NCBI GenBank assembly: GCA_964493125.1 | Contig: CAZBMS010000067.1 | Coordinates: forward strand, 1-7,677 | DNA length: 7,677 nucleotides | Source of the DNA: QGNO01 sp964493125 | Lineage (GTDB): Bacteria; Chloroflexota; Dehalococcoidia; Lucifugimonadales; QGNO01 | Direction of reading: 5' to 3' | In this document: in pieces, positions 1 to 5,611 of the stretch | Layout of the letters: every line of letters starts with the position of its first letter | How positions within the stretch are numbered: position 1 is the stretch's first letter | Made by a program: the position numbers and the translations under genes | Notes under the pieces: model-generated | The model's input: only the letters and a program-made list of their open reading frames with translations | What the model was told of the DNA's origin: nothing | Databases searched by the model: none

Positions 1-1
1 G

Positions 2-475
2 AGGGCAGGAGTCAATCTCACGGGCCCAGAGATTTGCCAACTGGTTTCTGAAGTTTCTTCCATCGTCGGAGTTAAGGATGCATCTGGGAGTATCACTGAT
101 TTGGTAAAGATTGGTAACTCAATGAACCCACGAGCGGCGTTGCTTCAAGGGATGGATGATATTTTCTTACCTACGTTGGCGGCTGGTGGCCGGGGTGGGA
201 TCTTGGCTATCGCCTCTCCTCTCCCTGAGTTGATGGTTAAGATATATAACGATTGGAAGTCGGGAAATGTAGAAAGTGCTCTGAGGTATCAGCTAAGTCT
301 AATTCCGGTAATGAATGCTGTTAATCGTGAGCCTATGCCAATACTAGTTAAAGAGGCGATGAAAGTAGTAGGGCGGCCTATGGGCGAAACAAGAAGACCA
401 TTGTACGACGCAGCCGCGGACAACAAAAAAGAGCTATGGAGAGCGATGGAAGAAATTTTGTCCGCAAAGGACTGA
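2..475 (+). CDS. DapA/N-acetylneuraminate lyase family aldolase, 3' part only
   Basis: The reading frame is open from the left edge and ends at TGA 473-475, giving 157 residues, about half of the usual 290-300. The first visible residues carry the block GVKDASGSI; its Lys (codon 74-76) matches the Schiff-base lysine of class I aldolases/lyases of the DapA/NAL family (usual form G-[IV]-K-[DE]-[ST]-[ST]-G). About 30 residues later QGMDDIFLPTLAAGGRGGI matches the family's G-x-D...L..GA.G.I segment at the end of the barrel. The rest is the helical C-terminal region. Family members are cytosolic and condense pyruvate with an aldehyde or run the reverse cleavage. Members include dihydrodipicolinate synthase, sialic acid lyase, KDG aldolase and several catabolic hydratase-aldolases, and the missing N-terminal half prevents choosing among them. 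A TTG at 101 lies after the catalytic Lys and is not a real start. The gene converges on the hydratase gene, 47 bp away. Family call is firm; substrate unknown. Confidence 0.88.
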   Translation, partial: RAGVNLTGPEICQLVSEVSSIVGVKDASGSITDLVKIGNSMNPRAALLQGMDDIFLPTLAAGGRGGILAIASPLPELMVKIYNDWKSGNVESALRYQLSLIPVMNAVNREPMPILVKEAMKVVGRPMGETRRPLYDAAADNKKELWRAMEEILSAKD

Positions 476-499
476 GGCTAATTCAGTCTTACTCCTTCC

Positions 500-524
500 A
501 AAATGCTCTGATTTCAGGTGTTTT
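500..524. terminator. Weak bidirectional hairpin between convergent genes
   Basis: An imperfect hairpin fills the end of the short gap between the convergent aldolase and hydratase genes. AAAA (500-503) pairs with TTTT (521-524), two G-T wobbles follow, then C506-G518, a bulged T507, and CTG (508-510) with CAG (515-517). It overlaps the hydratase TAA by two bases. The A-run on one side and T-run on the other would let it work in both directions, but the GC core is short. This is a candidate only. Confidence 0.3.
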
Positions 525-1869
525 AGTACCAGTCTTTGTAAAAGGTGTTGTAAGGAACGTAAGGCGGTTTTCCTTGATGTGGCACTGGTAGTTGTACAGG
601 GCCACCCTCTTTAGACGGTAGATAAACAGTGGCTGTCCCTATTAGCTGGTTTTCTCCAACTTGGTTGTTGCCAGTTATTCTGATACCCACAGCGTAGTAC
701 TTGGCTTTGCCTGGCGTGCCTCCAGGCTCGTTATCACCAACCTGTTTTTCTGTGAATTTCTTTACAACCTCACCTGAGTATAGGCCAGCGTCTGCATAAA
801 AAACTGGTCGCCTCATTCCGGTATACATCCTCCGGATAAAACCGTCATCTCCCATCCAGTTACGTATTAGTTTCTGAGGTATCTGTACACGTTGTACACC
901 ACTATCAAATGGGCCTGGAAGGCCTCTGTAGGGGGCCAGAAGTGCGTCATCATGCTCTATGCCCTTGGAATTCCAGGGCCACCTGGTGAAGGGATTTATG
1001 CGCATTTCGTTCCATTTTCTTGCATTTCTATATGCTGGTTCAAAAGCGATAGCGTCACCAGATCCATCTTCGCCACCAGTAGTGCATGAACTAATTATCC
1101 CAGGGGCCATATGATCCTGATGACTCCAGGGCGGCAATGCGAAAGTCCCCAGTTTTTCTCCTACTTCGACGTCTTCCCAGAATAAGGTGTCAGCTCCTCT
1201 TTGGGGCTGGTCTTTTAGTGTGCTTAATACATCTTTGATTTCGTTGCTGCTATATTCATGAGTCCCCCGCTCGTATAGCATCTTTTCCCCGAGCCTCTCA
1301 ACGTCCATTGTTCTGGTCGCGCCCATTGATTCTTGGGGTACCATTGTTAGTGTTCCATAGCATTTGGCTGGGAGGTCGCCGTGGTAGTCCCAATACATTA
1401 GCTCAGTAACCAGGAAGTACAGTGTTCCTCTGGAACCAACTTTTTCTACTATCTCCTTCGTTTTCTTTGAGGAACGGAATCGAGATCCAACTCGAACGAC
1501 ATCAAAGAATTCCCAGGCTGTGCCTGAAAAGAAGTTAGCTACTGGATATCCACCTTCTCTTCTGGCCCCATGGACAGCTGGGTAACGTACCAATGCTAGG
1601 GCATTTCCTGGGGCGATTTGAGTTCCGTACCGAGTTTTCTTCCCGTATTCGGGATCCGTGTATAGTGGGTTGTCGTCTCCAATAGTCAAAGCGTAACCAC
1701 TTATTGTTTTGGAGTCGAATTTGAATGCAGATTCGTAGTGAGGGCCACCTTGCTCATAAGGAGATGGTAGAGGAGGGGGCATGTTTTCCAGTGATTCAAC
1801 GTCGATCTGTTCCCTGGTTTTCTCCAGGAACTCCTGGACTGCTTCTTCAAAAGTTTGTGACTTAGCCAT
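523..1869 (-). CDS. MaoC-like/FAS1-type double hot-dog (de)hydratase, complete
   Basis: This encodes 448 residues, long enough for two hot-dog domains. Residues 56-73 (GYALTIGDDNPLYTD, then YG..TRYGTQIAPG) match the N-terminal MaoC_dehydrat_N/hydratase-2 signature; residues 114-178 supply the following strands (EFFDVVRVGSRF..., YFLVTELMYWD). A second module starts at 226 (ADTLFWEDVEVGEKLG, the typical opening of the C-terminal half) and runs to the end, with GPFDSGVQR, NWMGDDGFIRR, YSGEVVKKF and GTATVYLPS. The family hydrates or dehydrates acyl-thioester enoyl/3-hydroxyacyl substrates in the cytosol. The His normally following NP-L in the signature is Tyr here (residue 70), so catalysis by that half is uncertain. 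The ATG at 1867-1869 is supported by GGGGAG (1878-1883) eight bases upstream. There is no signal peptide or membrane segment. A close paralog begins beyond the right edge and ends at 6915. The exact reaction is unknown. Confidence 0.82.
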   Translation of the reverse strand: MAKSQTFEEAVQEFLEKTREQIDVESLENMPPPLPSPYEQGGPHYESAFKFDSKTISGYALTIGDDNPLYTDPEYGKKTRYGTQIAPGNALALVRYPAVHGARREGGYPVANFFSGTAWEFFDVVRVGSRFRSSKKTKEIVEKVGSRGTLYFLVTELMYWDYHGDLPAKCYGTLTMVPQESMGATRTMDVERLGEKMLYERGTHEYSSNEIKDVLSTLKDQPQRGADTLFWEDVEVGEKLGTFALPPWSHQDHMAPGIISSCTTGGEDGSGDAIAFEPAYRNARKWNEMRINPFTRWPWNSKGIEHDDALLAPYRGLPGPFDSGVQRVQIPQKLIRNWMGDDGFIRRMYTGMRRPVFYADAGLYSGEVVKKFTEKQVGDNEPGGTPGKAKYYAVGIRITGNNQVGENQLIGTATVYLPSKEGGPVQLPVPHQGKPPYVPYNTFYKDWY

Positions 1870-1877
1870 ATTTAGCT

Positions 1878-1883
1878 CTCCCC
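1878..1883 (-). promoter_or_regulatory. Strong Shine-Dalgarno of the hydratase gene
   Basis: Read on the minus strand, GGGGAG lies eight bases before the ATG at 1869, close to ideal spacing. It fixes the start codon. It stands out because the transporter genes in this window have no comparable site. Confidence 0.75.
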
Positions 1884-1908
1884 TGTGGTTTCCACTACTA
1901 GTAATCGG

Positions 1909-1937
1909 ATCATATAGCCAACTTGCTAAAGGAGCAA
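1909..1937 (-). promoter_or_regulatory. Candidate sigma-70-type promoter of the hydratase gene
   Basis: On the minus strand there is a -10-like TATGAT (1914-1909, 5 of 6 to consensus) and a -35-like TTGCTC (1937-1932, 3 of 6) separated by exactly 17 bases. The predicted start near 1902 would leave a leader of about 33 bases ending in the strong ribosome binding site. This suggests the hydratase can be transcribed separately from the two transporter genes upstream of it. Confidence 0.4.
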
Positions 1938-1944
1938 GGTTTTT
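1922..1944. other. Inverted repeat over the hydratase -35 box; plus-strand terminator shape
   Basis: CTTGCT (1922-1927) and AGCAAG (1933-1938) form a perfect 6-bp inverted repeat with a 5-base gap. On the minus strand one arm covers the putative -35 box, as an operator would. On the plus strand the hairpin is followed by GG and then TTTTT (1940-1944), which has the shape of a short intrinsic terminator for transcripts running antisense to the hydratase gene. Either reading is possible. Confidence 0.35.
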
Positions 1945-1998
1945 ATTGCTACTTCAATAGCTAGTTTACCAATGTTATGGAGGCGATCACAGCATGGT

Positions 1999-3291
1999 TT
2001 AAGTAGGAATTCGAGGCTGGGACAAAGTTACAGTATCTTGATCAGGGAAGGTGGATTTTCGTCGAATCGCTGGGGCGAATAGTATTATTGCTATCATGCA
2101 ACAGGTTCCAATGATGCAATCAATCGTAACGGCGATAGGAGCGCTCCATATTTCCGCCATGGCTCCAAGCAGTAGAAATCCAATTGGCGCGAATCCTATT
2201 GCTACCATATTTATTCCCATAGATCGCCCTCGCATTTCAGGCGGAGCTCCGAGGAGCATTAAAACTGGTTGCATTACTGTAAATCCAGCAAAGGAAAGAC
2301 CAGACACGAGCAACAGCAAAAGTGACATTGTGAAATTATTGGATAGGGAGAATAGAAAAATAGTTATTGCTGCTATTAGAGTTCCATAAGTGTAAATTCG
2401 TCCTGGACTTTGAATAGTTCGACGTGAAGCTAAGAATAGTGCTCCAATGAATGCGCCTAGCCCGTCTGCCCCAGCAAGAATACCCATTGATGTTTCGTTT
2501 ACATGTAACACGTCTCTCGCGAAAACTGGGATCATAACCATGAATGGGAAAATGAAAAGATTGGCCGTGACAGTTATTAATAAAGTTCCGAGAAGAACGG
2601 GCTCTTTGAATACAAAACGGATGCCCTTTGATAGTAGGCTTCCTAAAGGCGCCACTCTAATTTGCACTTGGCGCTCTGGTGATCTCACGGGAAGTATAAA
2701 TAGAAACCCTAACGTATAAAGTATCGATAAAACCAAAGTTGCTCCTGCGTTGCCGACCAATGTCAAAAGGAGGCCTGCACAGATTGGCCCAACCATTTTG
2801 CTAGCAGTCATCGCTGCCATGTCGAGTGACATAGCGTTTGTAAGTTTTTTTGAACCTACTAAATCCTGGACTAGTGAGCTACGAGAGGGGAAAGTGTTTA
2901 CGAAGCACATACCCATGGCTAGGGTAATAACTGCAATGTGCCAAAAAGTTACTAAGTCACGAGCAACAAGTACGAAGAGAACAATTGATAATCCTGCGTT
3001 GATACCTTCCGCGAGAGCAATGATTAATTTACGATTTAGGCGATCAGCAATTATGCCTGCAGGTAGGCCTAGAATAGGCATGGCTGCCATACGAAAGAAG
3101 CCTAAAGTTCCTACAAGGAATGGGGAATTAGTTATGTCGAGAATTATCCACCCTAGGACAATTAATTCCATCCATCTCGCATTGAATCTGGCCAATCCTG
3201 CGATCCATAGCAACCTAAAGTTTCTGTTAAATAAAACGCTGAAGGGCCCGGTTTTGCTTAGGAGTGGCTCGGTTTTTTCTAGTTCATTCAT
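1999..3291 (-). CDS. MFS transporter, EntS-like MFS_3 family (paralog 1)
   Basis: This 430-residue inner-membrane protein has roughly twelve hydrophobic segments. The MFS_3 opening is clear (RNFRLLWIAGLARFNARWMELIVLGW, residues 23-48), followed by the cytoplasmic TM2-TM3 loop motif A, AGIIADRLNRK (78-88). The PSRSSLVQDLV and later ASKMVGP segments (135-169), FARDVLHVNETSMG (257-270) and PEMRGRSMG (351-359) also fit the family. MFS_3 members such as EntS are proton-driven exporters; the substrate here is unknown. Glu42 lies in TM1 and is conserved in the other two MFS proteins of the window. The ATG at 3289-3291 follows the stop of the EamA gene by one base and has no obvious ribosome binding site, so translational coupling is likely. 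The C-terminal tail (410-430) is polar and cytoplasmic. The stop is TAA 1999-2001. Plus-strand frames over this gene are shadows. Confidence 0.9.
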   Translation of the reverse strand: MNELEKTEPLLSKTGPFSVLFNRNFRLLWIAGLARFNARWMELIVLGWIILDITNSPFLVGTLGFFRMAAMPILGLPAGIIADRLNRKLIIALAEGINAGLSIVLFVLVARDLVTFWHIAVITLAMGMCFVNTFPSRSSLVQDLVGSKKLTNAMSLDMAAMTASKMVGPICAGLLLTLVGNAGATLVLSILYTLGFLFILPVRSPERQVQIRVAPLGSLLSKGIRFVFKEPVLLGTLLITVTANLFIFPFMVMIPVFARDVLHVNETSMGILAGADGLGAFIGALFLASRRTIQSPGRIYTYGTLIAAITIFLFSLSNNFTMSLLLLLVSGLSFAGFTVMQPVLMLLGAPPEMRGRSMGINMVAIGFAPIGFLLLGAMAEIWSAPIAVTIDCIIGTCCMIAIILFAPAIRRKSTFPDQDTVTLSQPRIPT

Positions 3292-3292
3292 G

Positions 3293-4150
3293 TCAGGCTA
3301 AAGTAAATGATATCACTGATAAGGAAGCGAATATCAGACCTACTATCAGGTCGCGGGTTAGTTTTTCCTTTAAGAAGAATACTGCCAGAATGGCTGTTAG
3401 CACGAAGCTTAATTGAGCTAACGGGAAGTTTATGGAAACATCCCCTGTTCGCAGTGATTCTACTAATAGAAGCGACCACGAGAGTTGAAGCAAACCTACA
3501 AATGGCGCCATCTTTAGCGTAATCGCATTGGGCCTCAATTTTTTTCTTATCATCATTTGTGTAAATGCAGAAGTTAGGAATGTGAGCGTTGATACAATTA
3601 TCAGCGGGATGGTCGTACTCCCTTGATTAATTGCCTCCTTTTGCAGAATCCCTGCGATAGCAAATGAGACTGTAGCAGCCAATAAGATTAGCATTGAGCG
3701 TCTACCGCCGGTTTGTTCACCGGAACGTAATGCAGCTTTATCGACTAGTGACAATACTCCAATCACTGCTGTAATTATCCCCGCCACTTTTGGAAGTGTA
3801 AGTGGTTCATGCAATATGACTATTGCGGCAATCGATGTTAGGACAAAGCTAAGGCGAAAAATTGGTGCGTTAACACTAGCTTTACCTTCTCGGAGGCTTG
3901 TGACGAAAAGAAAGATGCCTAAGTAGCTGAATAGACCGATTGGCAAACCGAATACCCAAGTGGACGGAATTATAGATGAGACTTGGTCGCTAGCTATAGC
4001 AATCAACCATACAGTAACCGCAAATGTTGCAGATTGATAAAAAAGAAATGTTGACGGGTATATGCCTTTCTTTTGGACTACTCTGTAAATCAAATCTGCT
4101 AGGGCGCCTGCAATCATTGCACCTAGAGCTAGAATTATTGAGTGGTTCAT
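3293..4150 (-). CDS. EamA-family (DMT superfamily) transporter
   Basis: From the preferred start the protein has 285 residues and about ten hydrophobic segments, the size of an EamA carrier. It shows the family's internal duplication well: residues 85-135 (SLREGKASVNAPIFRLSFVLTSIAA..L.EPLT) align with 232-282 (SLRTGDVSINFPLAQLSFVLTAILA..L.EKLT), 147 residues apart. EamA proteins move small metabolites, often amino acids or sugars, across the inner membrane; the substrate here is unknown. I prefer the ATG at 4150 because TM1 begins directly after it and the extra 21 residues from the GTG at 4213 are polar and cross a possible promoter; 4213 remains an alternative. Neither start has a good ribosome binding site. 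The stop TGA (3293-3295) is one base from the next ATG, so it forms an operon with the downstream MFS gene. Confidence 0.85.
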   Translation of the reverse strand: MNHSIILALGAMIAGALADLIYRVVQKKGIYPSTFLFYQSATFAVTVWLIAIASDQVSSIIPSTWVFGLPIGLFSYLGIFLFVTSLREGKASVNAPIFRLSFVLTSIAAIVILHEPLTLPKVAGIITAVIGVLSLVDKAALRSGEQTGGRRSMLILLAATVSFAIAGILQKEAINQGSTTIPLIIVSTLTFLTSAFTQMMIRKKLRPNAITLKMAPFVGLLQLSWSLLLVESLRTGDVSINFPLAQLSFVLTAILAVFFLKEKLTRDLIVGLIFASLSVISFTLA

Positions 4151-4211
4151 TAAAGATGTCTTTTTTGGAGAATAGCAGCTTATATTCGCAAATACCTTGA
4201 GCAGCTTCGAC

Positions 4212-4239
4212 ACTATACATTAGATATTATGAAAAACAA
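4212..4239 (-). promoter_or_regulatory. Candidate promoter of the EamA-MFS operon
   Basis: On the minus strand TTGTTT (4239-4234) and TATAGT (4217-4212, 5 of 6 to the -10 consensus) are separated by 16 bases. Transcription would begin near 4205, giving a leader of about 55 bases to the ATG at 4150 and arguing against the upstream GTG start. No promoter score was computed. Confidence 0.3.
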
Positions 4240-4250
4240 ATGAAACGAGA

Positions 4251-4280
4251 TTGATACCTAACATCAGGGTCTCTTATTGT
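4251..4280 (+). promoter_or_regulatory. Candidate promoter of the plus-strand MFS pair
   Basis: TTGATA (4251-4256, 5 of 6 to the -35 consensus) and TATTGT (4275-4280, 4 of 6) are 18 bases apart. The start would fall near 4287, leaving a very short leader before the ATG at 4302. It lies back to back with the minus-strand candidate promoter. An imperfect dyad (4247-4273) covers the -35 box and spacer. Confidence 0.3.
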
Positions 4281-4301
4281 GCTACTCTGCACGTCGTTGT
4301 T

Positions 4302-5528
4302 ATGGATCAGAATCAAACAAAGAATCGTATTGCTCTACTACGAGTTTTCCAGTACCGAGATTTCCGTGTCTTAGGACTAAACGCTATTTTTGGTTCTTTT
4401 GGGGGGACTGGTGAGACCGTTGCGACAGGTTGGATCGTTCTGGAATTGACAGATTCACCTTTGATGGTAGGTGTGATTATGGCGCTTAGAATGGCGCCTC
4501 AATTATTCCTTGGGCTTTTCGCTGGAGCAGTCGTAGACATGGTTGATCGCCGATTATTCATGCCTTTTATCAGTGCTTTGTCAGCGTTGCCTAATATCAT
4601 AATTGCTTTGCTATTAATGGGAGATTTGCTTGAGCTATGGCATCTCCTCTTCTTGATTTTACTATCTGGATGCGTTAATCCGTTCTCTGCTACTGCAAGG
4701 CAAAGTTTCGCTTACGATATCGTAGGCGCACCTCTAGCCATGCAGGGTCTAGCTGGGCTCACTATGTTATCTAGAGTAGGGGGGATGATTGGGGCTGGAC
4801 TTGTAGGAGTCACTATAGGGCGGGCTGGTTCGGGAGTTGCTTTTGTGATTATCGGGGTTGCTCAAATGGTTGGCGGTGCTGTCATGTTTCTTGCTAGAGC
4901 AGCAGGTCAAGCGGCGCCTGTTGAAAAAGAGTCGATAGGCGACAACTTGAAAGGATTTGTCAGAGAGATTCAGTCCAACCGGGTACTTTTACAACTTGTT
5001 TTATTGACGGGTGCAGTAGAAATCTTGGGTTTTTCCCATATGACACTTCTTCCTAGTCTGGCAAGAGACGTACTCAAAGTGGGTCCTGAAGGATTGGGGA
5101 TCATGAACTCCGTGCAGTCAGCAGGGGCATTGCTGGGATTAACAGTACTTGCATCTGTAGGTAATGTCCGCCGTAAAGGACTGCTTTTTCTGGTTGTGAT
5201 ACACATATTTGGAATTGCCATTGTTCTTCTTGGATTTGCCAAGACGTTGATATTAACTGTTGCGATAATGATTGTAGTTAGTACTATGGCGGCACTTTCA
5301 GATGTTTTGTCTCAAGGATTGATGCAATTGAACGTCCCAAACAAGCTGCGTGGTCGTGCAATGGGATCTTGGGTTTTTGCTATAGGTACTTCTCCTTTGG
5401 GACATTTAGAGATAGGCGCTTTAGCGTCTGTGGCAAGTGTTGGTATAGCATTCATGGTTAACGGTTTGGGAGTGGTGATATTGGCTGCAGGAGTGACATT
5501 ATTTTCCTCTAGGATTCGGAAACTGTGA
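4302..5528 (+). CDS. MFS transporter, EntS-like MFS_3 family (paralog 2)
   Basis: The preferred protein has 408 residues and about twelve hydrophobic segments. It opens with the MFS_3 pattern (VFQYRDFRVLGLNAIFGSFG, residues 15-34), then GETVATGWIVLELTDSP in TM1, and motif A GAVVDMVDRR at 75-84. LARDVLKVGPEGLG (253-266) and NKLRGRAMG (347-355) match the other two MFS proteins. Charged or polar residues H368 and E370 fall in the predicted TM11 segment PLGHLEIGA. The frame opens with a TTG at 4251, but the next ATG (4302) places the N-terminus exactly as in the paralogs, and the region before it looks like promoter DNA. No ribosome binding site is visible before the ATG. Likely an inner-membrane, proton-coupled exporter of unknown substrate. 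It is probably co-transcribed with the next MFS gene, 83 bp downstream. Confidence 0.88.
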   Translation: MDQNQTKNRIALLRVFQYRDFRVLGLNAIFGSFGGTGETVATGWIVLELTDSPLMVGVIMALRMAPQLFLGLFAGAVVDMVDRRLFMPFISALSALPNIIIALLLMGDLLELWHLLFLILLSGCVNPFSATARQSFAYDIVGAPLAMQGLAGLTMLSRVGGMIGAGLVGVTIGRAGSGVAFVIIGVAQMVGGAVMFLARAAGQAAPVEKESIGDNLKGFVREIQSNRVLLQLVLLTGAVEILGFSHMTLLPSLARDVLKVGPEGLGIMNSVQSAGALLGLTVLASVGNVRRKGLLFLVVIHIFGIAIVLLGFAKTLILTVAIMIVVSTMAALSDVLSQGLMQLNVPNKLRGRAMGSWVFAIGTSPLGHLEIGALASVASVGIAFMVNGLGVVILAAGVTLFSSRIRKL

Positions 5529-5531
5529 TCT

Positions 5532-5564
5532 GAATGATTTTTATTGAAGGCACTGCTATCATTC
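5532..5564. repeat. Small inverted repeat between the two plus-strand MFS genes
   Basis: GAATGAT (5532-5538) and ATCATTC (5558-5564) are perfect 7-base inverted arms 19 bases apart, just after the stop of the second MFS gene. There is no T-run after the right arm, so it is not a convincing terminator. It could be a processing or binding site, or chance. Confidence 0.25.
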
Positions 5565-5611
5565 GTGGGTTGATTCCCATTATCTTCGGGAGTATTTAGT
5601 TAACGATTTTA

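Noticed and set aside
2750..3301. A 183-residue open frame on plus, opposite the first MFS gene
   Set aside because: It mirrors a strongly supported MFS gene, matches no family I know and is rich in Arg, Thr and Pro in the way antisense frames of membrane proteins are. Two shorter plus frames over the same gene (2051-2389, 2447-2719) were rejected for the same reason.
3990..4220. Minus frame with ATG at 4220 that reads through the start of the EamA gene
   Set aside because: It lies out of frame over the conserved EamA N-terminal region and overlaps the putative -10 box. No recognisable protein.
5566..5581. TGGG-TTGATT-CCCA mini-hairpin and a weak promoter-like pair before the third MFS gene
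   Set aside because: The stem is only four base pairs and the best -10 (TATTTA, 5593-5598) matches poorly. This is compatible with chance in an AT-rich gap.
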